Positions 10,534-18,948 of a DNA stretch of 64,000 nt are shown one piece after another. The position numbers and the translations under genes are program-made. The stretch is from Stella humosa (lineage in GTDB: Bacteria > Pseudomonadota > Alphaproteobacteria > ATCC43930 > Allostellaceae), in assembly GCF_006738645.1 (NCBI RefSeq), contig NZ_AP019700.1, positions 186,001-250,000 of the forward strand, given 5' to 3'. Below the pieces are notes generated by a model. That model was not told the origin of the DNA, made no database searches, and was given only the letters and a program-made list of their open reading frames with translations. The stretch's first letter is position 1, and each line of letters opens with the position of its first letter.

Positions 10534-10675
10534 GCGTACGGCCGTCCGCTGGTTCTGGTGACCCGGGCCGCGATATGGGCCGCACCGGGCGGCGGCGCAA
10601 GGGCGATCTCGCCCGGCGGCCCTCCGTCGACCCTGCCCCTTGTCATCGGGCACCTGACGGGCGACCTTTGCTTCC

Positions 10676-13171
10676 ATGCTGCCCCGCGCGCATTCCCGCG
10701 TCGTCGCCGTCCTAGGGCCGACCAATACGGGCAAGACGCATCTCGCGATCGAGCGCATGCTGGGGCATGCGACGGGCATGATCGGCTTTCCGCTGCGCCT
10801 GCTCGCGCGCGAGAACTACGACCGCATCGTCCGCCTGCGGGGGGCGGCCGCCGTCGCCCTGGTGACGGGCGAGGAAAAGATCATCCCCGCCAACCCGCGC
10901 TACTTCGTCTGCACCGTCGAATCGATGCCGCTCGACCGGATGGTCGATTTCCTGGCGATCGACGAGGTGCAGCTGGCGGCCGACCCGGAGCGCGGCCACA
11001 TCTTCACCGCCCGCCTGCTCCACGCCCGTGGCCAGTCCGAGACGATGCTGCTGGGCTCGGACACCATGCGGGCGATCGTGCGCCGCCTGGTGCCGGAGGC
11101 GGAGTTCGTCGAGCGTCCCCGCTTCTCCACCCTTTCCTATGTCGGCGAGCGCAAGGTGACGCGGCTGCCGCCGCGCTCGGCCGTCGTCGCCTTCTCGGTT
11201 TCCGACGTTTTCGAGATCGCCGAGTTGGTGCGCCGGCAGCGCGGTGGCACCGCCGTCGTGCTGGGCGCGCTCAGCCCGCGGGCGCGCAACGCCCAGGTCG
11301 GCATGTACCAGGCGGGCGAGGTCGACTACCTGGTGGCGACGGACGCCATCGGCATGGGCCTCAACATGGATGTCGACCATGTCGCCTTCGCGCGCCTGGC
11401 CAAGTTCGACGGCCGGGCGCCGCGCCGGCTGACCGCGGCCGAGATCGGCCAGATCGCCGGCCGCGCCGGCCGCCACATGAGCGACGGCACGTTCGGCACC
11501 ACCGCCGACATCGGCCCGATGGAGCCCGAAATTGTCGAGGCGGTGGAGAACCACCGCTTCGACCCGGTCAACGGCGTCTTCTGGCGCAATTCCCGCCTCG
11601 ACATGCGCTCGCTCGACCGGCTGGTCGCCAGTCTGGACCAGCGCCCGCCGTCGGGCCTGCTGGTCCGCGCCCGCGAGGCCGACGACGAGCGCGTGCTGGC
11701 CGCCCTGCGCCGCATGCCCGACATCGTTCAGCGTGCCCGCACGCCCGACGGCGTCCGCCGCCTGTGGGAGGTGTGCCAGGTGCCGGACTTCCGCAAGACG
11801 ATGAGCGACACCCACACCCGCCTGCTGGCGCAGATCTATCGCCACCTGTCGGGCGGCAGCGGGCGCCTGCCGGAGGCGTGGGTGGCGGGCCACCTGGCGC
11901 GCATGGACCGCAGCGACGGCGACATCGACACGCTGGTGGCGCGCATCGCCCATGTCCGCACCTGGACCTACATCACCCATCGCGGCGACTGGATCGGCGA
12001 TGCCGCCCACTGGCAGGACCGGGCGCGCACGATCGAGGACAAGCTGTCGGATGCCCTGCACGACCGGCTGACCCAGCGCTTCGTCGACCGCCGGGCGGCG
12101 ATGCTGGTGCGCCGGCTGGCGACCGACGACGACCTGCTGGCGGCCGTCGCGCGCGACGGCACGGTCATGGTCGAGGGCCACCCGGTCGGCCGCATCGACG
12201 GATTCGGCTTCCGCCCGGACGCGCTGGGCGAGGAGGAGGCGCGCCCGCTGCTGGCGGCCGCCCGCCGCGTGCTGCCGGCCGACATCGCGCTGCGCGTCCG
12301 CCGGGCTGCGGCCGATCCCGACGACGCCTTCCGCCTGGCCCCCGATGGCACGATCGCCTGGGAAGGGGCGCCGATCGCGCGCCTGGCCGCCGGCGCCACG
12401 TTCCTCGCCCCCGCCGTGCTGGTCCATGACAGCGAGTTCCTGACCGCGCCCCTGCGCGAGGCGCTGCGCCGGCGGCTGGCGGCCCGCGTCGAGGCCGAGG
12501 TGGCGGCGACCCTGGCGCCGCTGTTCCGGCTGGAGCGGCTGGCGCTGGACGGGCCCGGCCGGGGCCTGGCCTTCCAACTGGCCGAGGCGCAGGGCTGCCT
12601 GCACCGGGCTGGCGCCGAGCCGCAACTGGCGGCCCTGTCGCCGGCCGACCGGGCGGTCCTGACGCGGGCCGGGGTGCGCTTCGGGGCGGAATGGGTCTAT
12701 CTGGCGCCGCTGCTGCGGCCGGCCGCGGTCGCGCTGCGCGCCATCCTGTGGATGGCGGCGGCAGAGGAGCCGGGGGCGGCCCCCATCCCCCATCCGGGCC
12801 GCCTGGGCGTGCCCGGTGAAGCGGGCGTTTCGCCCGACTTCTATCGGGCCATCGGCTATCCGCTGCTGGGCCCGCGGGCGCTGCGGGTCGACCGGCTGGA
12901 GGCGCTGTCGGCCGCCGCCCGCCGCCTGGCCCGTGGCGGCCCCTTCGCCGCCACGCCCGAGATAGCCAGCCTGGCGGATGCGCGGCTGGCCGACCTGCCG
13001 GGCATGTTGGTGGCGCTCGGCTATCGCATGATCGTCGAGGGCACGGCGACAACCTTCGTGCCGGTTTCCCGTCGCCGCGGCGGCCGGCCGGCCCTGCCGC
13101 CGCAGCCTCCCCCGGAGCCGGATGGCCTGTTCGCGGCGCTTGGGGCCTTGCGCATCGTGGGCCGGGCCTGA
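10676..13171 (+). CDS. Suv3-like ATP-dependent RNA helicase
   Basis: An 831-aa superfamily 2 helicase related to mitochondrial SUV3. Walker A is GPTNTGKT (residues 14-21), motif II is DEVQ in AIDEVQLAADPERG, and motif VI is QIAGRAGR; TDAIGMGLNMD precedes it. Mitochondrial Suv3 is thought to descend from this alphaproteobacterial family, where the role is likely RNA unwinding or decay. The C-terminal half is Arg/Ala-rich and diverges. The ATG at 10676 places the P-loop close to the N-terminus as in relatives. The S4-domain gene begins 2 bp after the stop codon, so the two form an operon. Confidence 0.93.
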   Translation: MLPRAHSRVVAVLGPTNTGKTHLAIERMLGHATGMIGFPLRLLARENYDRIVRLRGAAAVALVTGEEKIIPANPRYFVCTVESMPLDRMVDFLAIDEVQLAADPERGHIFTARLLHARGQSETMLLGSDTMRAIVRRLVPEAEFVERPRFSTLSYVGERKVTRLPPRSAVVAFSVSDVFEIAELVRRQRGGTAVVLGALSPRARNAQVGMYQAGEVDYLVATDAIGMGLNMDVDHVAFARLAKFDGRAPRRLTAAEIGQIAGRAGRHMSDGTFGTTADIGPMEPEIVEAVENHRFDPVNGVFWRNSRLDMRSLDRLVASLDQRPPSGLLVRAREADDERVLAALRRMPDIVQRARTPDGVRRLWEVCQVPDFRKTMSDTHTRLLAQIYRHLSGGSGRLPEAWVAGHLARMDRSDGDIDTLVARIAHVRTWTYITHRGDWIGDAAHWQDRARTIEDKLSDALHDRLTQRFVDRRAAMLVRRLATDDDLLAAVARDGTVMVEGHPVGRIDGFGFRPDALGEEEARPLLAAARRVLPADIALRVRRAAADPDDAFRLAPDGTIAWEGAPIARLAAGATFLAPAVLVHDSEFLTAPLREALRRRLAARVEAEVAATLAPLFRLERLALDGPGRGLAFQLAEAQGCLHRAGAEPQLAALSPADRAVLTRAGVRFGAEWVYLAPLLRPAAVALRAILWMAAAEEPGAAPIPHPGRLGVPGEAGVSPDFYRAIGYPLLGPRALRVDRLEALSAAARRLARGGPFAATPEIASLADARLADLPGMLVALGYRMIVEGTATTFVPVSRRRGGRPALPPQPPPEPDGLFAALGALRIVGRA

Positions 13172-13173
13172 CG

Positions 13174-13473
13174 ATGGTGGACGAGGCCGGGGAGGCGGGG
13201 CGGCTCGACCGCTGGCTCTTCTTCGCGCGCCTGTGCAAGAGCCGGTCGCTGGCCGCGCGCCTGTGCGAGGAGGGGTTCGTCGCGGTCGACGGCGCGGTCG
13301 CGCGCCGGCCGGCGCGCACGATCCGGGCCGGCAACCTGGTGGCGGTGACCATCGGCCGGTCGCAGCGGCGGGTGCGGGTGCTGGCGCTGGGCACGCGCCG
13401 CGGGCCGGCGCCCGAGGCCCAGGGATTGTACGAGGATCTCGGCACCGTGCCGGTGCCGGACGATTGGGGCTGA
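13174..13473 (+). CDS. S4-domain RNA-binding protein (HslR/Hsp15-like)
   Basis: A 99-aa protein that is essentially one S4 RNA-binding domain: RLDRWLFFARLCKSRSLAARL, then the turn VAVDGAVARRPARTIRAGN and the closing strand. Hsp15 homologues bind stalled 50S subunits carrying a nascent chain. The C-terminal 25 residues are acidic/proline-rich. It is packed directly behind the helicase, a pairing commonly conserved in alphaproteobacteria, which suggests a joint role in RNA or ribosome handling. Confidence 0.9.
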   Translation: MVDEAGEAGRLDRWLFFARLCKSRSLAARLCEEGFVAVDGAVARRPARTIRAGNLVAVTIGRSQRRVRVLALGTRRGPAPEAQGLYEDLGTVPVPDDWG

Positions 13474-13493
13474 AGGCCCCGGAGGGGGGAAGC

Positions 13494-14258
13494 ATGGGAA
13501 CGCTTGCGGGGAAGATCGCCTGGATCACCGGCGCCGGGTCGGGGATCGGCCTGGCCGGGGCGCACGCGCTGGCCGAGGCAGGGGCCACGGTCGTGCTGTC
13601 GGGCCGGCGCGCCGGCCCGCTGGACGAGGCGGTGGCGGCCATCGCGGCGGCCGGCGGCCGGGCCGAGACGCTGGCGCTCGACGTCACCAATGCGGACGCG
13701 GTGCAGGCGGCGGCCGCCGGCATCGCCGACCGCCACGGCCGGGTCGACATCCTGGTCAACAATGCCGGCAGCAACGCGCCCAACCGCTACTGGAAGAACA
13801 TGACGCCGGCCGACTGGAACTTCGTCGTCGGCGTCAACCTGAACGGGCCGCTCTACTGCACCCAGGCGGTCCTGCCGGGCATGCGCGCAAGGCGCGACGG
13901 GCTCGTCATCAACATCGCGTCCTGGGCCGGCAAGTTCGACACGCTGCTGACCGGGCCCGCCTACAACGCGACCAAGCACGGCCTCGTCTCGATGACCATG
14001 TCGCTCAACATCGAGGAATGCGTGAACGGCATCCGCGGCACCGTCATCTGCCCGGGCGAGGTGGCGACGCCGATCATGCAGAAGCGCCCGGTGCCGCCCA
14101 GCGCCGAGGAGATGGCGCGGATGCTGAAGCCCGAGGATCTGGGCCGGACCATCCGCTTCGTGGCCGAGATGCCGCCGCACGCCTGCGTCCATGAAATCCT
14201 GATGGCGCCGACCTGGAACCGCATGTGGCTGGGCGGCGACGACCTGCCGAAGCGCTAA
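13494..14258 (+). CDS. short-chain dehydrogenase/reductase (SDR)
   Basis: A 254-aa classical SDR. The cofactor motif is TGAGSGIG (residues 12-19), the structural motif is NNAGSN, the catalytic Ser is in INIASWAGK, and the YXXXK pair is Y157/K161 (YNATKHG). PGEVATPI follows. The Arg-containing GRRAG after strand 2 favours NADP(H), by inference. The substrate is unknown. A GGAGGGGGG ribosome site precedes the ATG at 13494. The gene ends in a three-unit tandem repeat that includes its TAA stop codon. Confidence 0.92.
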   Translation: MGTLAGKIAWITGAGSGIGLAGAHALAEAGATVVLSGRRAGPLDEAVAAIAAAGGRAETLALDVTNADAVQAAAAGIADRHGRVDILVNNAGSNAPNRYWKNMTPADWNFVVGVNLNGPLYCTQAVLPGMRARRDGLVINIASWAGKFDTLLTGPAYNATKHGLVSMTMSLNIEECVNGIRGTVICPGEVATPIMQKRPVPPSAEEMARMLKPEDLGRTIRFVAEMPPHACVHEILMAPTWNRMWLGGDDLPKR

Positions 14259-14298
14259 GGCGTGGCCGAAGCGCTAAGCGGGGCCGAAGCGTTGAGCC
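14246..14298 (+). repeat. three-unit tandem repeat across the SDR stop codon
   Basis: Units begin at 14246, 14265 and 14283 (periods 19 and 18 bp). Each starts with GCCGAAGCG; the first two then read CTAAG and the third TTGAG. The TAA in unit 1 is the SDR stop codon; the later copies are non-coding and out of frame with it. Confidence 0.85.
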
Positions 14299-14460
14299 GG
14301 ACTATCGCCTGACCATAGATTAAGTATCGGAAAGCCCGAATTCGTGCGGGGTTGAAGCCGTTCGGGGGCGCGTGTTAGCAACCGGCCAAAGGCGCGCGCC
14401 CCCACTCTTCCTGCACAGACCGGGCCTTTTGCCCCGCGCCGTTCCGGAGACCATCTGAAA

Positions 14461-14796
14461 ATGACCTACGTCGTCACCGAAGCCTGCATCCGGTGCAAGT
14501 ACATGGACTGCGTCGAGGTGTGCCCGGTCGACTGCTTCTATGAAGGCGAGAACATGCTCGTCATTCACCCCGACGAATGCATCGACTGCGGGGTGTGCGA
14601 GCCGGAATGCCCGGCCGAGGCGATCATCCCCGACAGCGACGGCCAGGCCGAGAAGTGGCTCCAGCTCAACAGAGACTATTCGACCCAGTGGCCGAACATC
14701 ACGCGCAAGTTCGATGCCCCCGAAGATGCCGATTCCTTCAAGGGCGTTCCCGACAAGTTCACCCAGTTCTTCAGCCAGGAACCGGGCAAACGCTGA
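14461..14796 (+). CDS. fdxA: 7Fe ferredoxin FdxA
   Basis: A 111-aa ferredoxin of the Azotobacter FdI type, holding one 3Fe-4S and one 4Fe-4S cluster. The cysteines fall at 9, 17, 21, 25 (first set, with an extra C12) and 40, 43, 46, 50 (second set). The 50-residue C-terminal extension ([15 protein letters not shown]) is typical of the family. It is a cytoplasmic low-potential electron carrier. The 200-bp upstream gap has TTGAGC (14292) and TAGATT (14316) at 18-bp spacing, a weak promoter candidate overlapping the last repeat unit. A stem-loop follows the stop codon. Confidence 0.97.
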   Translation: MTYVVTEACIRCKYMDCVEVCPVDCFYEGENMLVIHPDECIDCGVCEPECPAEAIIPDSDGQAEKWLQLNRDYSTQWPNITRKFDAPEDADSFKGVPDKFTQFFSQEPGKR

Positions 14797-14806
14797 GCGC
14801 GCGGCG

Positions 14807-14832
14807 GGGGCGCCGGATTCGCCCCTATATTT
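14807..14832 (+). terminator. probable terminator of fdxA
   Basis: GGGGCG (14807-14812) pairs with CGCCCC (14820-14825) around a 7-nt loop, followed by TATATTT. It lies 10 bp after the fdxA stop codon and would isolate fdxA from the CarD gene. Confidence 0.5.
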
Positions 14833-15065
14833 CGTGACGATTTTCTGATATTGTCCCTCCGGGTTCTAGGGGCGGTCATTGGGCCGCGCCGGCTCGTCTG
14901 CGTAGCACGGGTGACCGGACTACCGGAGGGTGCAATGGGGTCAGCGGCTTCCTGAGGGTCGCCCGCGGGCCTCGTTCTGCGTCTTCCGGCCAGGACGGTG
15001 CGTGCCACCGGACCCGCCGTCGCGCCCGAAGCGGCCGCCTGATCTTTGTCAGGTCCGAAGGCAAG

Positions 15066-16232
15066 ATGAAGAAATCCGCCCAGAGTTCCGAGACGCCGGC
15101 GATGCAGCCCCCGCCTGCAGCCCGGGCCGAGCCGCAGCGCGGCGGCAGTGTGATCGCAGCATCCAGGCCAAAGGCCAGAGCCGCAGCGGCGGCCGAAACT
15201 CCGAGGAAGGTCGCAGCCGTGGCGAAGAAGAGCGAAGTCGTGGCGACGGTCAAGTCGCCCGCCAAGGCCGCGCCCGCCAAGGTGCCATCGGCCAAGACGG
15301 CCAAGACCGCCCCCATGGAAGCGGGTGCCGCCGGCGAAGATCCGGCAGCGGCCGCAGCCAAGGCAAAGCCGGCGCCCGCCCCGGCCAGGAAGGCGGCGCC
15401 GCCCAAGTCGGCGGCAAACCCCGACATACCGGCTGCCGCGGCCGGGACGCCAGCCAAGTCCCCGCCGCCGGCCAAGCCCGCAGCGGAATCGAAGAGTGGA
15501 ATGACGGCAAAGGTGGACGCGAAATTGAAAGCAGCATCCAAGACGGATACCAAGCCGGCAGCGGAGACCAAGCCCGCCACCACGGACGAGGCCAAGGGCC
15601 GGCCGACGGTGTCCTCGCCCCCGGCGCTGAAGATCGTCGAGAACGTCGTGGCGGCAGCCCCCAAGGCGCCCGTCATGCCGCCGCTGCTGAAGCCGGTGCC
15701 CAAGCCGCTGCCCCTGAAGGTCGTCGACGGTTCGGCCGAGGGGCCGGGCTTCGAGGTCGAGGACCATGTCGTCTATCCGACCCACGGCGTCGGCAAGATC
15801 ACGGCGATCGAGACGCAGGAGATCGCCGGCCACATCCTCAAGGTCTTCGTCGTCCAGTTCGAGAAGGACCGGATGACGCTGCGGGTGCCGGTGGGCAAGG
15901 TGCGGGCGGCCGGCCTGCGCCGCCTCAGCACGCGCAAGGAGATGGACGCGGCCCTGGCCAAGCTGCGCGGCCGCTCGCGCGTCAAGCGTACCATGTGGAG
16001 CCGCCGGGCCCAGGAATACGAGGCCAAGATCAATTCGGGCGACCCGGCCTCGATCGCCGAGGTCGTGCGCGACCTGCACCGTAATGCCGGCCAGCCGGAC
16101 CAGTCCTACAGCGAGCGGCAGATCTACCAGGCCGCCCTGGACCGGCTTGCGCGGGAATTGGCCGCGGTCGAGCGCATCGACGAGGAAGCGGCGACCCAGC
16201 GCCTGGAAAAGATGCTCCAAGCCGCCGCTTGA
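15066..16232 (+). CDS. carD: CarD family transcriptional regulator with a ~220-residue Lys/Ala/Pro-rich N-terminal extension
   Basis: A 388-aa protein. From about residue 225 it is a normal CarD/CdnL regulator: FEVEDHVVYPTHGVGKI (the RNA-polymerase beta-binding Tudor-like fold), FEKDRMTLRVPVGK, then the helical DNA-binding part with AKLRGRSRVKR. CarD stabilises open complexes, notably at rRNA promoters. The first 224 residues are low-complexity Lys/Ala/Pro with AAKTA- and KPAPAP-type runs, like a histone H1 tail. Usual bacterial CarD is about 160-190 aa, so the extension more than doubles it. GAAGG precedes the ATG at 15066. The extension stays open without stops and in the same frame, so it looks real. 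It follows fdxA, a common order in this group. Confidence 0.92.
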   Translation: MKKSAQSSETPAMQPPPAARAEPQRGGSVIAASRPKARAAAAAETPRKVAAVAKKSEVVATVKSPAKAAPAKVPSAKTAKTAPMEAGAAGEDPAAAAAKAKPAPAPARKAAPPKSAANPDIPAAAAGTPAKSPPPAKPAAESKSGMTAKVDAKLKAASKTDTKPAAETKPATTDEAKGRPTVSSPPALKIVENVVAAAPKAPVMPPLLKPVPKPLPLKVVDGSAEGPGFEVEDHVVYPTHGVGKITAIETQEIAGHILKVFVVQFEKDRMTLRVPVGKVRAAGLRRLSTRKEMDAALAKLRGRSRVKRTMWSRRAQEYEAKINSGDPASIAEVVRDLHRNAGQPDQSYSERQIYQAALDRLARELAAVERIDEEAATQRLEKMLQAAA

Positions 16233-16299
16233 CACGGCGCCGCCCGGCGGCCGAAGGGTGGCCGGGCTGGCGACGAGTAGGACGGAGGACGGGTTGCCC

Positions 16300-17103
16300 A
16301 TGCGGGACGGATCGAGCATCGCGACGCTGCGGGCCACCCGGCGCGTCTGGGCCATCGGTGCGATCCATGGCGAGGCCGAGCGGCTGGAGCGGCTGCACGA
16401 CCAGATCTGGTCGCGCCTGGCGGCCGGCGACCGGATCGTCTATCTCGGCAACCATCTGGGCCGCGGCCCCGGCGTCCGCCGGACTGTCGACGAGATGATC
16501 CGCTTCCGCCGCGAGGTGATCGCCCGGCCGGATTTCTTCGCCGCCGACATCGTCCATCTGCGCGGCGCGCAGGAGGAGATGTGGCAGAAGCTGCTGCAGA
16601 TCCAGTTCGCGCTGAACCCGCGCGAGGTGCTGGGCTGGATGCTGCGCCAGGGGGCGGCTGCTACCATCGAGGCCTATGGCAGCCACGAGGAACAGGCGCT
16701 GGCCGCCGCGCGCGACGGCGTGCGGTCGCTGATGCGCTGGACGGCGGCACTGCGCGCCCAGATCCAGGCGGCCGAAGGGCATTCGGCGCTGGCCACCAGC
16801 CTGAAGCACGCCGCCGTCACCGACGACGGCAACCTGCTCTTCGTCAGCGCCGACGTGGCACCCGACCGGCCGCTGCACGCCCAGGGCGACGTGCTGTGGT
16901 GGGGCACGGGGGCCGGCATCGATTCGCTGGACGATTCCTTCGCCGGCTGCCGTCTGGTCGTGGCCGGCTACGACCGCCGCGGGCGCGGCGTGCGCATCGG
17001 CAGCCACGCCGCCATCCTCGATGGCGGCGCCGGGCAGGGCGGCACCATCTGTGCCGCCTGCTTCACCACCACGGGCGAACTCGTCCACCGGCTTGACGTC
17101 TGA
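16300..17103 (+). CDS. PPP-type metallophosphatase-like protein lacking metal-binding residues
   Basis: A 267-aa protein aligned by eye to the PPP serine/threonine phosphatase fold. The positions of the three signature motifs can be recognised but are altered: GDIHG is GAIHG (20-24), GDYVDRG is GNHLGRG (50-56), and RGNHE is RGAQE (88-92). Most of the metal ligands are thereby lost, so catalysis by the standard mechanism is unlikely. Spacing, hydrophobic pattern and the C-terminal HRLDV end are otherwise intact, which argues for a maintained non-catalytic protein rather than a decaying gene. The ATG at 16300 has GGAGGA upstream. It follows carD by 67 bp on the same strand. Its end carries three 15-bp repeats. 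Confidence 0.72.
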   Translation: MRDGSSIATLRATRRVWAIGAIHGEAERLERLHDQIWSRLAAGDRIVYLGNHLGRGPGVRRTVDEMIRFRREVIARPDFFAADIVHLRGAQEEMWQKLLQIQFALNPREVLGWMLRQGAAATIEAYGSHEEQALAAARDGVRSLMRWTAALRAQIQAAEGHSALATSLKHAAVTDDGNLLFVSADVAPDRPLHAQGDVLWWGTGAGIDSLDDSFAGCRLVVAGYDRRGRGVRIGSHAAILDGGAGQGGTICAACFTTTGELVHRLDV

Positions 17104-17135
17104 CAGCTCGACGTCTGACGGCTCGAGGTCTGACA
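17091..17135 (+). repeat. three exact-period 15-bp tandem repeats across the stop codon
   Basis: Units 17091-17105, 17106-17120 and 17121-17135 each read GCTYGASGTCTGACR. The TGA in unit 1 is the stop codon of the phosphatase-like gene; units 2 and 3 supply two more TGA codons in the same frame. A short CACCGGC-CAC-GCCGGTG hairpin (17134-17150) follows. Confidence 0.88.
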
Positions 17136-17166
17136 CCGGCCACGCCGGTGCCCCCGAAAGCTGGTA

Positions 17167-17481
17167 TCAGCCCTCGACCGGGCGGCAGACGGCGCGGACC
17201 ATGCGGCTGACCGCGGCCTCGCCGCGCTCGGCGTCGGTGCGGAGCTGGCGGTCGTAGCGGATCACCCACACGCCGCGCTCATCCTCGACCGCGACCGCCT
17301 TGCCGCCCTTCAGCAGCGCCGGCATGGCCTTCTCGCCCTGGATCGTGGCCAGCGCCTCGACGGCGGCCTTGGCATTGGCCTGGCAGGCCGTCATGGAGGC
17401 GTGCTCGGTCAGTGCCGGGGCGAACATCGGGTCGCCGGCGGCGGTGAAGAGGGAGAGGACGAGTAGCACCTTCACGGCCAT
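17167..17481 (-). CDS. small secreted protein, function unknown
   Basis: A 104-aa protein with an N-terminal signal peptide (MAVKVLLVLSLFTAAGDP). The mature part contains HASMTACQANAKAAVEAL and ends with a second cysteine (RAVCRPVEG), so one disulfide is possible. The length, a central basic strand (WVIRYDR) and a Cys near each end resemble small uncharacterised periplasmic proteins of alphaproteobacteria. No named family recognised. It converges on the phosphatase-like gene and lies downstream of minE on the same strand with a 95-bp gap. Confidence 0.68.
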   Translation of the reverse strand: MAVKVLLVLSLFTAAGDPMFAPALTEHASMTACQANAKAAVEALATIQGEKAMPALLKGGKAVAVEDERGVWVIRYDRQLRTDAERGEAAVSRMVRAVCRPVEG

Positions 17482-17575
17482 GGTCGGCTCCAGCCTGGGT
17501 TGATCGCGTCGCGGTCGATGGCTGGCAGTCGTGCGACGCGACCGAAAGGTTCAAGCCGCGATGGCGACCGTGGCG

Positions 17576-18103
17576 TCAGGCGGGGCTGTGGGCCAGGCCC
17601 GGGCCGCCGGTGATCGGCTTGCCCGCTGCCTTGTCGCCCTTCTCGGCGGCGCCCTTGTCCGATGCCACCTTCTCCGGAACGGCCTTGTCGGCCGCCGGCT
17701 GATCGGCCGCGGCCTTCTCGGGCGCCTTCTCCGCCCCTGCCTTCTCCGCCGTTCCCTTGTCGCCGTCGGCTTCCGGCGCCTTCTCCGGCGGCTTGGGCTG
17801 GCGGATCAGCTTCACGTCCGGGCCAGGCAGCTCGACATTGACCTCCAGGAAGGAGATGTCCTTGCCGCGCTCCAGCTTCACCATCACCTTTTCCTGGTCG
17901 ATCACCAGGTACTTGGCGACGACCTCCAGGATCTCGCGCTGCAGCGCCGGCAGGAACTCCGCCCGATCGCCGCGGTCGGCGCGCTCGTGCGACAGCAGGA
18001 TCTGCAGCCGCTCCTTGGCGACGGATGCCGCGGCCGGGGCGGCGGCGACCGGGGGCGGCGGCGGTGCCGGGCGCCGGGACCGGAAAAGATCGAAGAGACG
18101 CAT
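17576..18103 (-). CDS. minE: cell division topological specificity factor MinE with a long charged C-terminal tail
   Basis: A 175-aa MinE. The conserved core (residues about 25-100) shows AKERLQILLSHERADR, which carries the MinD-contacting helix, and the dimerisation domain REILEVVAKYLVIDQEKVMVKL. MinE displaces MinD from the membrane and drives pole-to-pole oscillation. Residues 1-24 include an unusual run of prolines. Residues 102-175 are a Lys/Glu/Ala/Pro repeat-like tail (EKA, DKA, AEK blocks) absent from most MinE proteins, which are about 90 aa. The start ATG overlaps the minD stop codon (TGATG), so translation is coupled. Confidence 0.95.
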   Translation of the reverse strand: MRLFDLFRSRRPAPPPPPVAAAPAAASVAKERLQILLSHERADRGDRAEFLPALQREILEVVAKYLVIDQEKVMVKLERGKDISFLEVNVELPGPDVKLIRQPKPPEKAPEADGDKGTAEKAGAEKAPEKAAADQPAADKAVPEKVASDKGAAEKGDKAAGKPITGGPGLAHSPA

Positions 18104-18921
18104 CAGGCGGCACCTCCGAACAGGCGGGCGAAGAACCCGCGCGGCCGCGGCGCGGCCGGGAAGCGATGCTCGAGCTGCTCGCCCAGCAGGCGCGACACGG
18201 CGTCGGCATAGGCCTTGCCGGCGGCACTCTCGGTGTCGAGGATGACGGGGTTGCCGGTGTTGGACGCGCGCAGCACGGCCTCATTCTCGGGAATGATGCC
18301 GAGCAGCGGGATCGACAGGATCTCGAGGATGTCCTCGACCTTCAGCATCTCGCCGCGCGCCACCCGGCCGACATCGTAGCGGGTCAGCAGCAGGTGCTGC
18401 TTCACCGGCTCCTCGTCCTTCTCGGCGCGCAGCGTCTTGCTGCCGAGCAGGCCCAGGATGCGGTCGCTGTCGCGCACGCTCGACACTTCCGGGTTGGTGA
18501 CGATGATCGCCTCGTCGGCGCAGTACATGGCGAGCTGCGCGCCCTTCTCGATGCCGGCCGGGCTGTCGCAGATGATGTAGTCGAACTGCTCGCGCAACTG
18601 GTCGATGACGCTGACGACGCCTTCCTTGGTGAGGGCATCCTTGTCGCGCGTCTGCGAGGCGGCCAGGACGTAGAGATTCTCGAACCGCTTGTCGCGGATG
18701 AGCGCCTGGCTGAGCTTCGCCTCGCCGTTCACGACGTTGACGAAGTCGTACACGACCCGCCGCTCGCAACCCATGATCAGGTCGAGGTTGCGCAGGCCGA
18801 CGTCGAAATCGACGACGACGGTCTTCTCGCCACGCATGGCGAGGCCGGTGCCGATGGCGGCGGTCGAGGTGGTCTTGCCCACCCCGCCCTTGCCGGACGT
18901 CATGACGATCACTTTTGCCAT
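18103..18921 (-). CDS. minD: septum site-determining protein MinD
   Basis: A 272-aa ParA/MRP-family ATPase. The deviant Walker A is SGKGGVGKTT (residues 9-18), followed by VVDFDVGLRNLD, and the CDSPAGIE Walker B region. The C-terminal end holds an amphipathic membrane-targeting helix with basic residues. MinD-ATP binds the membrane, recruits MinC to block FtsZ away from mid-cell, and is released by MinE. It is the middle gene of minC-minD-minE, 27 bp after minC. Confidence 0.98.
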   Translation of the reverse strand: MAKVIVMTSGKGGVGKTTSTAAIGTGLAMRGEKTVVVDFDVGLRNLDLIMGCERRVVYDFVNVVNGEAKLSQALIRDKRFENLYVLAASQTRDKDALTKEGVVSVIDQLREQFDYIICDSPAGIEKGAQLAMYCADEAIIVTNPEVSSVRDSDRILGLLGSKTLRAEKDEEPVKQHLLLTRYDVGRVARGEMLKVEDILEILSIPLLGIIPENEAVLRASNTGNPVILDTESAAGKAYADAVSRLLGEQLEHRFPAAPRPRGFFARLFGGAA

Positions 18922-18948
18922 GGGGGAGGGTCTCCTTTCCCTTGGAGT

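Noticed and set aside
10712-13783. A 1023-codon open frame on the minus strand opposite the helicase, S4 and SDR genes
   Set aside because: The plus strand has three clearly conserved genes; the antisense frame is open only because stop codons are rare at this G+C and its sequence is low-complexity.
14676-16355. A 559-codon minus-strand frame rich in Gly/Arg opposite carD
   Set aside because: Shadow of the Lys/Ala/Pro-rich CarD coding sequence.
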